From Alicycliphilus denitrificans K601 (lineage in GTDB: Bacteria > Pseudomonadota > Gammaproteobacteria > Burkholderiales > Burkholderiaceae_C): a stretch of DNA of 64,000 bases. Position numbers and translations under genes: made by a program. Within the stretch, counting starts at the first letter, position 1. The number at the start of each line of letters is the position of its first letter. The notes below the pieces were generated by a model, which was not told where the DNA came from, ran no database searches, and was given only the letters and a program-made list of their open reading frames with translations. The stretch lies in the NCBI RefSeq assembly GCF_000204645.1, contig NC_015422.1, positions 2,559,001-2,623,000 on the forward strand, written 5' to 3'. Positions 47,944 through 59,854 of this stretch are shown in pieces.

Positions 47944-49361
47944 TCAAGGCGCGCCGGCCAGCGCCTGGCTGGCCTGGCGCAGCACGGCTTCGTCGAGCTG
48001 CCCGGCCAGCTGCGCCAGTTGCAGCCTGTGCAGCAGCAGCGCGCTGCGCGCCTGGGCCAGCGCCAGGCGCGTGGCGGCGGTGTCGTTGTCGGCGTGCAGC
48101 ACGTCGAGCAGCGTGCGGTGGCCCACTTCGTAGCCGGTGCGCGTGGCGTCCTGGCGCGCCAGTGAGGCGGCCAGCGCCTCCTGCAGCGCCTGCACGCGCT
48201 GGGCACCGGCCTGCAGGCCCAGCCAGGCGGCGTGCACCTGGCGGCCTACCTGCTCGCGCGTGGCGTCCAGCTGCGCCTGGGCCTGGTTCCACTGCGCCAG
48301 GCTTTCCTCTTCCTTGGCCGAGCGGTATCCGCCGGTGTACAGCGGCACGGTGAGCTGCACGCCCAGCATGGCGCGTGTGTCCTTGTTGCGCGCGCCGCCG
48401 CCGAAGTCGCCACTACCCGAGAGGCGGTCCTGCGCGGCCTGCGCGACCAGTTCCACCCGGGCGCTGGCGGCGGCGCGGTGTTTGTCGGCCTCGGCGCGGG
48501 CGACGTCGGCGGCGAGCTGCTGCAGGCGTATGCCGGGGTTGCCGGCATCGGCCTGTTCCTGCCAGACGGCCAGCGCCTGCGCGGCGCCTGCCCATGCGGC
48601 GGCGGGCAGGCGGGCATCCAGGCTGGCCGCGGGCAGGCCCGTGGCGTCGGCGAGCTGGCGGCGCTTGACGTCCAGGTCGGCCTGCGCGGCCAGGCGCTGG
48701 GCCTCCAGGTTCGCGCGCTGCGCGCGCGCCTCGTGCACCGCGGTGATGGGGGCGGCGCCCATGTCGAAGCGGTCCTGCGCCTCGGTGGCGGCCTTCTGTA
48801 CGGCGTCGAGCTGCCCGTCGAGCACGCGCAGCGCTTCCTGCGCCACGGCCAGGTCGAGGTAGCGCTGCGCGGTGCGCAGCATGGCGGCCTGCTGCGCGGC
48901 CCGCCACTGCCAGTCGTCCATGTCGGCCTGCAGCGCGAGCTGCTGCTGCTGGGCGCGGCGCTCGGGGTTGTAGAGCGGCTGGCTGGCCTGCAGCGCGATG
49001 CGCGTGGCCGTGCCGCCGTGCACCGAGGTGCCGAAGTCCACGCCGTTGCTCTGCCCCATGCCGGGCGCGGAGAACTGCGCGCCGCGCATTTCGGTGTCGC
49101 TGCTGGCCACGCCGGCCGATGCCGTCATGGCCACGCCGGGACGCCACAGCGCGGCGGCCTGGTCGCGCCGGGGCTGGGCCGCGCCGTGGGCGGCGCGCGC
49201 CACGGCCAGCTCGCGGTCGTTCTGCCAGGCGGCCTGCCAGGCCTCGATCAGGTCGGTCGCCCGGGCGGCGGGGGCGATGCACAAGCCCAGGGCGACATAT
49301 AACCCCAAATGGGCTCTTGCGCCCTTGTGCCAAGCGCTAGCAGCTATTTTTTTGATAGTCA

Positions 49362-49365
<4 letters not shown>
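47944..49365 (-). CDS. TolC-family outer membrane efflux channel
   Basis: 473 aa OEP family protein with a signal peptide ending A-A-R-A (about residue 36) and two helical hairpin repeats (Q-A-A-M-L-R-T-A-Q-R-Y-L-D-L-A; R-Q-V-H-A-A-W-L-G-L-Q-A). It completes a three-part efflux system with the upstream RND and membrane fusion genes. ATG at 49365 overlaps the RND stop (ATGA). The first ~18 codons are encoded by a dispersed repeat, giving I-K-K-I-A-A-S-A-W-H-K-G as the n-region. Confidence 0.9.
49305..49358 (-). repeat. Dispersed repeat, copy R12 (forms tolC start)
   Basis: Minus-strand reading: ACTATCAAAAAAATAGCTGC, TAGCGCTTGG, CACAAGGGCGCAAGAGCCC, ATTTGGGG. A near-full copy, in sense with the tolC gene, coding its first residues after M-M-T. 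The signal peptide therefore has a repeat-derived start. Confidence 0.72.
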
Positions 49366-52595
<3,230 letters not shown>

Positions 52596-52596
52596 G

Positions 52597-53637
52597 TCAG
52601 CGCACCTTCGCCGCAGCCTGGGGCTCGAGCGCCACCTGGTCGCCCGCACGCAACCCGCTCAGGACCTCCACCATCTCGCCCTGGGGCAAGCCCAGGCGCA
52701 CCTGGCGCAGCTGCGGCTGCCCGTTGCCGCCGCGCACGTACACGCCCGTCATCTCGGCGCGGCGCACCACCGCCTTGGCGGGCACCAGCACGCGCGCGCC
52801 GGCATCCGCCTCGCCGCCCTGCCACCACAGGCGCGCGAACGAGCCGGGCAGGGCGCCCGGCAGGTCGGCAGGCAGTTGCACGCGCACCGGCACGGTGTGG
52901 CTCAGCGGGTCGGCCGTGGGCAGGACCTGAACCTGTGCGGCAGCAATATCCAGGCGCTTGTCCATCAGGCCGGGAAGCTCCACCTGCACGCCGCCGCCGG
53001 AACGCAGGCGCTGGGCCTGCTCCTGTGCGAGGGACGCCGTCACGCGAAGCAGCGCGGGGTCGTACACCGACACCAGCGGTCTGCCCGGCATGGCCATGTC
53101 GCCCAGCGCAACGGGCACGCCGGCCACCACGCCGGCATAGGGCGCCCTAAGCACGTGCAGGCCCGACTGGGTCGCCGCCACGCCGGCCTGCGCCTGCAGC
53201 GCCTGCACCTGCGCCTGGGCCGCCCGCCACTGCGCCTCGGCGGCATCGAGCGCCGCCTGGCTGATGTAGCGCTTGGCGAACAGCTGCTTCTGGCGCTCGT
53301 ATTCCTTGCCCGCGACCTGCAGGCTCGCCTGCGCCGCCGCCACCTGCGCCTGGCTGGCGGCCGCGCCCTGGCTGGCCATGCGCGCGTCGATGCGCAGCAA
53401 CTCCTGGCCCGCCCGCACCCGGTCGCCGGCCTTGACATGCAGGGCGATGACCGCCCCCGCCACCTGCGCCGACAGCAGGGTGTCGCGCACGGCCTCCACC
53501 TTGGCGTCGCTGCTGAGCCAGCCGGCCTGGGTCGGCTGGACCGCGTGATAGGTCAGCGGGGCGGGCTCGGTGGCCTGCACGAACGGCAGCCCCGAGAGAG
53601 CGGCAAGCACGGGAAGCAGCCAAAGGCGGTGGCGCAT
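52597..53637 (-). CDS. RND efflux membrane fusion protein
   Basis: 346-aa periplasmic adaptor: signal peptide of ~22 residues (ends V-Q-A), lipoyl/hairpin region (L-H-V-K-A-G-D-R-V-R-A-G-Q-E-L-L-R-I-D, then Ala/Gln-rich helices to about residue 160) and a barrel domain (L-R-A-P-Y-A-G-V-V). First gene of the efflux/sulfide operon, divergent from arsR with a strong promoter between. Confidence 0.92.
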   Translation of the reverse strand: MRHRLWLLPVLAALSGLPFVQATEPAPLTYHAVQPTQAGWLSSDAKVEAVRDTLLSAQVAGAVIALHVKAGDRVRAGQELLRIDARMASQGAAASQAQVAAAQASLQVAGKEYERQKQLFAKRYISQAALDAAEAQWRAAQAQVQALQAQAGVAATQSGLHVLRAPYAGVVAGVPVALGDMAMPGRPLVSVYDPALLRVTASLAQEQAQRLRSGGGVQVELPGLMDKRLDIAAAQVQVLPTADPLSHTVPVRVQLPADLPGALPGSFARLWWQGGEADAGARVLVPAKAVVRRAEMTGVYVRGGNGQPQLRQVRLGLPQGEMVEVLSGLRAGDQVALEPQAAAKVR

Positions 53638-53664
53638 GAAATCCTCTCCTGCAATGTTTCGTTA

Positions 53665-53693
53665 ATTATTTAATCAATCAGCTAATTAGTCAA
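53665..53693 (-). promoter_or_regulatory. Predicted sigma-70 promoter of the efflux/sulfide operon
   Basis: On the minus strand TTGACT (53693-53688) and AATAAT (53670-53665) are 17 nt apart, close to consensus. The A/T-rich region also contains palindromic CTAATTAG (53682-53689) overlapping the -35 box, a natural place for the divergent ArsR repressor. Confidence 0.7.
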
Positions 53694-53724
53694 TAATGTA
53701 TCATGATGGGCAAGCACCGAACAC

Positions 53725-54075
53725 TTGGAGCACGTGATGAAGGAATTGCCCCCCGAAGCTCTGGAGCAGGTCGCCGCCTATTTCCAGGTGCTGGCCGAGC
53801 CCACGCGCCTGCGTATCCTCAACCTGCTGCGCCAGGGCGAACACAACGTGGGCGAGCTGGCCCAGGCCTGCGGCTACACGGCGGCCAATATCTCTCGGCA
53901 CCTGTCACTGATGACCAAGCAGGGCATCGTCGCCCGCGAGGGGCGCGGCACCAGCGTCTACTACCGCCTCACGGACGAATCGGTCGATGCCCTGTGCGAC
54001 CTTGTCTGCGGCAACATCGCGCGGCGGCTGGAACAGGCCTCGGAGACGAACAGCGCCTTCCGGGCGAGGCTGTGA
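53725..54075 (+). CDS. ArsR-family repressor
   Basis: 116 aa winged-helix protein: [30 protein letters not shown] recognition helix and Y-Y-R-L wing. It holds Cys49 in the recognition region and Cys91/Cys95 in the last helix (A-L-C-D-L-V-C-G). Cys in these parts is used by sulfide/persulfide sensors such as BigR and SqrR, though positions differ from those. It probably represses the divergent pump-SQR operon. An in-frame Met at residue 5 is an alternative start. IS-derived sequence follows within ~10 nt. Confidence 0.9.
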   Translation: MEHVMKELPPEALEQVAAYFQVLAEPTRLRILNLLRQGEHNVGELAQACGYTAANISRHLSLMTKQGIVAREGRGTSVYYRLTDESVDALCDLVCGNIARRLEQASETNSAFRARL

Positions 54076-54084
54076 AGCAGGAGA

Positions 54085-54335
54085 CGCAGATCCTCGCGGC
54101 TCATGTAGTCGCGCTTGAAGGTGTTGACGAAGCTCTCGGCCAGGCCGTTGCTCTGCGGGCTGCACACCGGTGTGTTGATCGGCTTGAGCCCCAGCGACGG
54201 TCACAGTGACCTTGCCGTCGTGAACCCGGCTCGAATGCCGACGCTTGGGCGCCTTGGGCAGCAGCAGTTGATGCCGCGCCATGACCCGGTAGATACGCGA
54301 TGGACCGTGTCCGGAGATTCAGGGGGCTATCTCAC
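54085..54335 (-). mobile_element. IS3-family transposase remnant with internal deletion
   Basis: Minus strand encodes two pieces of an IS3-type OrfB. One reads M-A-R-H-Q-L-L-L-P-K-A-P-K-R-R-H-S-S-R-V-H from 54282. The other, in another frame, reads [18 protein letters not shown], continuing [12 protein letters not shown]. The middle of the DDE domain is missing and the join shifts the frame, so it is dead. Right and left ends could not be identified; boundaries are approximate. It fills most of the 400-nt gap after arsR. Confidence 0.85.
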
Positions 54336-54393
54336 TTGTGTACTCGGCAGTCGCAAGAGCGGCGGACTCGTCCAGCTAATTTAATTTAACATA

Positions 54394-54408
54394 ATATACA
54401 TCGTATAT
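54394..54408. promoter_or_regulatory. ATATAC-ATC-GTATAT palindrome
   Basis: A perfect 6-bp inverted repeat with 3-nt centre in a very A/T-rich stretch (54376-54420). No gene starts nearby in the right direction (the aldolase gene ends at 54477 on the minus strand). It may be left over from the inserted element or mark a lost promoter. Confidence 0.25.
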
Positions 54409-54476
54409 AGTAAATATAACGTCTGCAGCTCGGGTGCCATGTCATGCGCCCCCCTGTTCAAGGGCGCCGGGCTGCA

Positions 54477-55262
54477 TCAATACTGGATGGAGATGCCATC
54501 CTGTCCACGACTAGCGGCTTTACGCAGGGCCTGGGTGATGATGCTGGTCGCCACGTTGGCAAAGTAGCGTGCCCCCCAGGCGGCGTACTTGTCTTCGGCC
54601 TCGGGTGTCAGAGCAACCGTCCCGGCGCACTTACCGGTCGAGGCGATCGCACGCAGCGCCTTTTCTATGGCTGCCTCCACCGGTTGCGAAGTCCAGTTGT
54701 TGTCGTATCCCATCGCATGCGCAAGATCGTTCGGGCCAACGAATACCGCGTCAACGCCCTCCACGGAGGCGATGACCTGGGCGTTCTCTACACCCTCGGG
54801 CGTCTCGATCATGGGGATGAGCGCTATGCCTTCGTTGCTGCGGGTGGTGTGCTCCATTCCGCCAAAAGCGCCATATCCCGCGGCACGCGAACTGAAGGCG
54901 CTGCCACGACGCCCCACCCTCGGATAGCGCACCTGTTCGACAAGTTCGCGTGCTTGCGTGGCCGTGCTGACCATGGGGATTTGCACCGCCCCCGCTCCCA
55001 TGTCGAGCACACGCGATAGATCATGGGGCAGGCAGCGGACTACGGCAATGATTCCGCTGGCCCTTGCCGCCCTGAGCATGTTCTCGGTGGTTTCGAGGTC
55101 TGCGCATCCATGCTCGTTGTCGATGATGATGAATTCGAATCCGGCGTAGGCGCACATTTCGACGATGGCAGGACTGGGCAGGCCACTGAAGACCCCCCTT
55201 AAACGGCTATTACCGCGCAGCAATCCGGACAGACGGGTATCCAAGGGATGACGGATTTCCAT
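54477..55262 (-). CDS. HpcH/HpaI-family aldolase
   Basis: 261-aa class II (metal) aldolase that cleaves or forms 2-keto-4-hydroxy acids, with pyruvate usually one product. Catalytic features: I-D-N-E-H-G-C-A-D (His), A-V-V-R-C-L (Arg), P-M-I-E-T-P-E-G (metal Glu) and F-V-G-P-N-D-L-A (metal Asp). Last gene of the catabolic operon starting with the HisD-like dehydrogenase. The true substrate is unknown. Confidence 0.9.
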   Translation of the reverse strand: MEIRHPLDTRLSGLLRGNSRLRGVFSGLPSPAIVEMCAYAGFEFIIIDNEHGCADLETTENMLRAARASGIIAVVRCLPHDLSRVLDMGAGAVQIPMVSTATQARELVEQVRYPRVGRRGSAFSSRAAGYGAFGGMEHTTRSNEGIALIPMIETPEGVENAQVIASVEGVDAVFVGPNDLAHAMGYDNNWTSQPVEAAIEKALRAIASTGKCAGTVALTPEAEDKYAAWGARYFANVATSIITQALRKAASRGQDGISIQY

Positions 55263-55297
55263 GGGCTCAACAGGTATGAAGGAATAGATAAAGGAGG

Positions 55298-55996
55298 TCA
55301 GTGGATTTCATCGGCATGAAGCATCGCTTCTTCGAGCATGCCCAGGTCGAACTTGCCGCTGCGTGCGGCCTCCAGCAAGGGCGCCTCCTTGCGCTTGACC
55401 AGGTCGATGCACTCCGGCATCTGCTTCAGGTACCGAGGCGCGATGATCACGGCGCCATGCCGATCGGCATGAATCAGGTCGCCATCGTTCACCTGGAGAC
55501 CGAACACCTCCACGGGTTGCCCGAAATCGACGATGTGCACGTGCGCGTGCGACGGCCCCACGCTGCCGGCAAGGATCGGGAAGGTGGGCGAAAGGTCCCC
55601 GATGTCGCGCACGGAGCCATTGGTCAGGACGCCGCCGACGCCCAGCCCCTCGTGCACGGCGGAATTGACCTCGCCCCAGAACGAACCCGTTCCTGGCCGA
55701 TCGTCCATGTCCTGCATGACGACGATGACGGGCCCCTGCGGATGGCTCGCCACATGCCGGTAGTACGCCAGGCGCGTGCCACGCATCGTGGCGGCGTCAA
55801 GCTGGGACGGCGTGCTGGCGCGGATGCGGGCCGTCCGGGCGATGCCCACCATAGCCGGCAGCGGCTTCGGCGCGGCAACGAGGGCGCCGTAGGTGAAGCC
55901 ATGCGCCACGCGGCTTCCCATCGCGATTTCGAGGGCGTTGCAGATGGTCGGCGTATCCACCGCACGCAGTGTCTGGATGAGTTCGGGCGTCAGCAT
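55298..55996 (-). CDS. RraA-like aldolase/decarboxylase
   Basis: 232 aa RraA/4-hydroxy-4-methyl-2-oxoglutarate aldolase fold: L-T-N-G-S-V-R-D-I (substrate Arg and Asp) and H-A-D-R-H-G-A-V-I (metal-binding D-x-x-G). Enzymes of the family cleave 4-hydroxy-2-oxo acids or decarboxylate oxaloacetate. Its start is 9 nt after the Bug stop. Together with the HpcH-type aldolase it suggests cleavage of an oxidised sugar-acid-like compound. Confidence 0.88.
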   Translation of the reverse strand: MLTPELIQTLRAVDTPTICNALEIAMGSRVAHGFTYGALVAAPKPLPAMVGIARTARIRASTPSQLDAATMRGTRLAYYRHVASHPQGPVIVVMQDMDDRPGTGSFWGEVNSAVHEGLGVGGVLTNGSVRDIGDLSPTFPILAGSVGPSHAHVHIVDFGQPVEVFGLQVNDGDLIHADRHGAVIIAPRYLKQMPECIDLVKRKEAPLLEAARSGKFDLGMLEEAMLHADEIH

Positions 55997-56005
55997 GCGG
56001 ATGCC

Positions 56006-57022
56006 TCAATCGATGGCAAGGTTGTTGGCCTTGATCAGGTTCGAAAACTTGACCGTCTCCTCGCGGATGAATTGGCGGAAGGCATCCGCCGTCATGGGCC
56101 GTGGCGAGAAACCCTGCGCGGCCATGCGCTCCTTCACCCCTTCGCTCTTCAGAACCGCGACCACTTCCTTGTTGAGGAAGGAAACGACGGGTGCCGGAGT
56201 ACCCGCCGGTGCCAGCAAGCCCAGCCACGTGACGGCCTCAAACCCTGGCACACCGGCTTCGTCCAGGGTGGGCAGGTCAGGCTGGAGGGGCGTTCGCTTG
56301 CGGCTGGTCACGGCCAGCGCTGTCGCCTGCCCGTTCTTCGCGAATGCCAGCGCCGTAGCCATGTTGTCGAACTGCATGTCGATCTGGTTGCCTGCCAGAT
56401 CGACCAGCGATTGGCTGCTGCCCTTGTATGGCACGTGCACGGCCTTTGCGCCGATGCGCTCCAGCATCATCAACGTGGTCAGGTGCTGCGAGGTGCCGTT
56501 GCCGCTGGTGCCATAGGAAACCGCATCCGGCTTGGCCTTGATGGCGGCAACCAGTTCCTGCACATTGCGCGCGCCGGACTTTTTGCTTGCCAGCAGCACC
56601 AGGGGGGTGTCGGCCAATTCGGTGATCGGGGCGAAGTCCTTCTCGACGTCGTAACTGATTTTCTTGAGCAGATGAGGATTCACCGCCAGGGCAGTCTGCG
56701 TGCCCAGCAACAAGGTATAGCCGTCGGGCTTGGCGCGCGCGACATATTCGGTACCGATACCACCGCCCGCTCCTGCCTTGTTTTCGACCACCACGGCGGT
56801 TCCCCAGCGCTTGCCGAGTTCATCCGCGATGAGCCGGCCGATGATGTCGGTAGCGCCGCCGGGAGCGAACGGGACCACGATCACGACACGGCCCGTATGG
56901 GGATAGCCCTGCGGGCCGGCGGTCTGCGCAAAAGCAGCCACACTGCCCAGGGATGCGCCCAGCACGGCGGCCTTCAAGGCCGACAGCACGCGGCGGCGCT
57001 TGAACTTGAACGAATCGAACAT
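56006..57022 (-). CDS. Bug-family receptor 1 of the catabolic operon
   Basis: 338 aa; N-terminus F-K-R-R-R-V-L-S-A-L-K-A-A-V with a hydrophobic stretch ending A-F-A. V-V-P-F-A-P-G-G-A-T-D, E-N-K-A-G-A-G-G-G-I-G-T and Y-G-T-S-G-N-G-T-S are present. 24 nt after the second Bug gene; two receptors in tandem suggest two related ligands or gene duplication. Confidence 0.9.
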   Translation of the reverse strand: MFDSFKFKRRRVLSALKAAVLGASLGSVAAFAQTAGPQGYPHTGRVVIVVPFAPGGATDIIGRLIADELGKRWGTAVVVENKAGAGGGIGTEYVARAKPDGYTLLLGTQTALAVNPHLLKKISYDVEKDFAPITELADTPLVLLASKKSGARNVQELVAAIKAKPDAVSYGTSGNGTSQHLTTLMMLERIGAKAVHVPYKGSSQSLVDLAGNQIDMQFDNMATALAFAKNGQATALAVTSRKRTPLQPDLPTLDEAGVPGFEAVTWLGLLAPAGTPAPVVSFLNKEVVAVLKSEGVKERMAAQGFSPRPMTADAFRQFIREETVKFSNLIKANNLAID

Positions 57023-57046
57023 GGATGTCTCCTTCAGGGTTGCGGT

Positions 57047-58057
57047 TTACTCGGCCTTGATCCGCGCGTCGCGGATGACCTTTTCCCACTTGGCGATCTC
57101 GGAGCGCTGAAAGGCGGCGAACGGCTCGGCGGTGCGCCCGTCGGGCTCGACCCCCAGGTTGCGCAGTCTCTCCTGCATGTCCGGGCTGGCGACGATGGCG
57201 GCTATTTCCTTGCCAAGGCGTTCCACGATCGGTTTGGGCGTGCCCGCCGGGGCGAACACGCCCTGCCAGGACTGCATCTCGAAGCCCGTGACCCCGGCCT
57301 CGTCAAGGGAAGGCACGCCCGGCAGGCTGCGCAGCGCTTTCTTCGATGTGACGCCCAGCACCTTGACGCGCTTGCCGTCGATCATGGGCCTGGCGGCGGC
57401 CACGGTTTCGAACACCATGTCGATCTGCCCGCCTACGAGATCGACCATGGCCTGCGATCCCCCCTTGTAGGAGATCTGACGCAACTTGGTCCCCGTGAGG
57501 CTCTGGTAGAGCTGCCCGGAGAGATGCTGGGAAGTTCCGGCGCCGGCAGTCCCATAGGTCAGGCTTTCCGGCCTGGCCTTGAGCTCCGCCGTGATTTCCG
57601 CTACCGAATTGAAGCGGCTGCCGGCGGGCACGACCAGGACATTGCTGACCATGCCGACCAGATTGACGGGCGCGAAATCCTTGACCGGGTCATAGCCCAG
57701 GTTCTCGTTGAAGAACGGGTTGACCGCATGCGTGGTGATGGTGCCGCCCATGATGGTGTAGCCGTCGGCCGGAGAACGCGCGGCCGCCTGCGTGCCGACG
57801 ATGCCCGAGACTCCCGGACGGTTCTCGACCACGACCGGCTGCCCCAGGCGTTCGCCCAGCTTCTGCGCGATCAGGCGCGCGACGCCGTCCGAAACCCCAC
57901 CCGTGGAAAAAGGCACGATGTACCTGACGGGCTTGCTCGGCCAGGCCTCCGTCTGCGCCGAGGCAGACTGCCATCCGATCGTGGAAACCATTGCCAGGGC
58001 CAGGCCAATGGAGCGGCGGCGCAGTTGATTGATAGACACGGAAGTAATTCCTTTCAT
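57047..58057 (-). CDS. Bug-family receptor 2 of the catabolic operon
   Basis: 336 aa from ATG 58057, which overlaps the LacI stop in an ATGA. Signal: R-R-R-S-I-G-L-A-L-A followed by S-A-S-A-Q. Motifs V-P-F-S-T-G-G-V-S-D, E-N-R-P-G-V-S-G-I-V-G-T and Y-G-T-A-G-A-G-T-S are present. Clearly different from the neighbouring Bug protein, so duplication is old. Confidence 0.9.
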   Translation of the reverse strand: MKGITSVSINQLRRRSIGLALAMVSTIGWQSASAQTEAWPSKPVRYIVPFSTGGVSDGVARLIAQKLGERLGQPVVVENRPGVSGIVGTQAAARSPADGYTIMGGTITTHAVNPFFNENLGYDPVKDFAPVNLVGMVSNVLVVPAGSRFNSVAEITAELKARPESLTYGTAGAGTSQHLSGQLYQSLTGTKLRQISYKGGSQAMVDLVGGQIDMVFETVAAARPMIDGKRVKVLGVTSKKALRSLPGVPSLDEAGVTGFEMQSWQGVFAPAGTPKPIVERLGKEIAAIVASPDMQERLRNLGVEPDGRTAEPFAAFQRSEIAKWEKVIRDARIKAE

Positions 58058-59094
58058 TGATGGGATTTCGCGGTATCGGGAGATGGGTGGAGTCGGACCG
58101 AATCGCGTTCGACAATCCGGCAAGGAACGATCACGTTGCGGGAATTCACTTCGCCCTGCATCTGTTCATGCAGCAGGTCCACCGTGGCGGAAACCATGTC
58201 CTCTACGCTTTGGACCACGGTAGTAAGACGATAGGAACCCCACGCTGCCTGGGGCACGTCGTCAAAACCGACCACCCCGACATCCTCGGGAACCCGTAGA
58301 CCCAACTCCAGCCGCAGCACGTCCATGGCGGCGATGGCCATGTGGTCGTTGGCCACGAACACAGCATCGGGGTATGGGCCGCTGCAGAACAATTTGCGCG
58401 TGGCTTCCTGCGCACCGGAAAAGCTGTAGTGGCCAACTTCCCGGCGGTACGGCGCAAGGCCCGCCTCCTCCAGCACATCGTTGAAGCCTCGTTCACGCTC
58501 CTGGTTCGTCGAGGAGTTCTCCAGGCCCGCCAGGAAAGCCAGGCGCCGGTATCCCCGCTCCAGCAATAGCTCGGCGACCATGCGGCCGCCGAGATAATTG
58601 TTCGACGTCACGGAACTGGTGCTATGGCGAGCCAGCGCGCTCGTATCCGGCACGCGGTTGAACAACACCACGGGCACGCCGGCATCGGCACAGGTTTTCG
58701 CCAATGCGGTCGATAGCGTGGTGGACGCCATCACGATGCCGTCCACCTGGTATTGCAGGATCTCGGTGAGCACGGCATCCGCTTCGTCGAGGTCGCTGAT
58801 GAACATGAGGACGTGATAGCCCTGCTTCTGCAGTTTCTGAGACAGTTTCTCGATCACCAGTGGGTAGAACTGGTTTTCGAGGTAGCTCATCACGAGTGCG
58901 ATGATCCGGCTGCGCCGGGTGATGAGGCTGCGCGCCAGCGCGTTCGGCCGGTACCCCAGGGTCTGGGCCGCCAGCATGACCTTGTTGCGCGTTTCCTCCG
59001 AAACGCTGGCGCCGGGCGTGAACGTGCGGCTGACCGCCGACTGCGAAACCCGCGCGAGGCGCGCGACATCCTGCGCCGTGACGTTGAGCTTCAT
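58054..59094 (-). CDS. LacI-family transcriptional regulator
   Basis: 346 aa: N-terminal LacI helix-turn-helix (T-A-Q-D-V-A-R-L-A-R-V-S-Q-S-A-V-S-R-T-F) with hinge Y-R-P-N-A-L-A-R-S-L, then a periplasmic-binding-like effector domain (F-V-A-N-D-H-M-A; G-F-D-D-V-P). Embedded inside the operon: overlaps both the SDR stop and the Bug start. Two matching TTGCA-N6-TGCAA operators lie at the operon front. Confidence 0.93.
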   Translation of the reverse strand: MKLNVTAQDVARLARVSQSAVSRTFTPGASVSEETRNKVMLAAQTLGYRPNALARSLITRRSRIIALVMSYLENQFYPLVIEKLSQKLQKQGYHVLMFISDLDEADAVLTEILQYQVDGIVMASTTLSTALAKTCADAGVPVVLFNRVPDTSALARHSTSSVTSNNYLGGRMVAELLLERGYRRLAFLAGLENSSTNQERERGFNDVLEEAGLAPYRREVGHYSFSGAQEATRKLFCSGPYPDAVFVANDHMAIAAMDVLRLELGLRVPEDVGVVGFDDVPQAAWGSYRLTTVVQSVEDMVSATVDLLHEQMQGEVNSRNVIVPCRIVERDSVRLHPSPDTAKSHQ

Positions 59095-59852
59095 GCTGCG
59101 GTCCAGCCGCCATCGAGCAGCAGCGCGCTGCCGGTCATCAGGCTGGAGGCATCGCTGGCGAGGAAGACGAAGGCCCCCATCAGTTCCTCCATGCGCCCCA
59201 GGCGCCCCAGCGCGATACGCTCCGTGACCCATTGGCGGAACCCCGGCTCCTGGAACATGGCGGCGGTCATGTCGGTCTCGATGAACGTCGGGCACACCGT
59301 GTTCACGCGGATGCCCGCCGCGCCAAGCTCCCACGCCAGCGCCTTGCTCATGCCCTCGACGGCATGCTTGCTCGCGCAGTACAGGGTGCGCCGCAGGCTG
59401 CCCACATGCCCCATCTGCGAAGACACGTTGATCACGCTGCCGCGGATGCCCTCGGCGGCCATGCGCCGCGTCACCGCGCGCGTGACGTAGAACGCGGCCT
59501 TCACGTTGAGGTCGAGCACCGCGTCGATGTCCTCGTCTTGCAACTGCGCCAAGGGCTTGGGCCGGTTCATGCCCGCGTTGTTGACCAGGACGTGGAACGC
59601 CCCCTGCCCCGCCAGCTGTTCATCCACGGCCCGCGAATCGGTCACGTCCAGGACCATGTAGTCGCACTGGCCGCCTTCGCCGCGCAGGCGGCCGCAGGCA
59701 TCGCGCAGTTCGTTTTCCGAGCGCGCGGCCAGGGTGACGGCGGCCCCCGCCTGCGCCAGAGCCGCTGCTGCCGCCAGGCCAATGCCGCGGCCCGCGCCTG
59801 TGACCAGGGCGCGCTTGCCGTCCAGCCTGAAACTGGGAGTGCGCGGCAGCAT
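59091..59852 (-). CDS. Short-chain dehydrogenase/reductase
   Basis: 253 aa classical SDR: T-G-A-G-R-G-I-G near residue 18, N-N-A-G, catalytic N-V-S-S and Y-C-A-S-K (Tyr-Lys). Probably oxidises a secondary alcohol of the pathway intermediate. ATG at 59852 is 2 nt after the HisD-like stop; the long frame upstream is shadow. Confidence 0.92.
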   Translation of the reverse strand: MLPRTPSFRLDGKRALVTGAGRGIGLAAAAALAQAGAAVTLAARSENELRDACGRLRGEGGQCDYMVLDVTDSRAVDEQLAGQGAFHVLVNNAGMNRPKPLAQLQDEDIDAVLDLNVKAAFYVTRAVTRRMAAEGIRGSVINVSSQMGHVGSLRRTLYCASKHAVEGMSKALAWELGAAGIRVNTVCPTFIETDMTAAMFQEPGFRQWVTERIALGRLGRMEELMGAFVFLASDASSLMTGSALLLDGGWTAA

Positions 59853-59854
59853 GC

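Noticed and set aside
55301..58060. 919-aa antisense frame over RraA and two Bug genes
   Set aside because: Covers three well-supported genes with linked overlaps; product has no known pattern.
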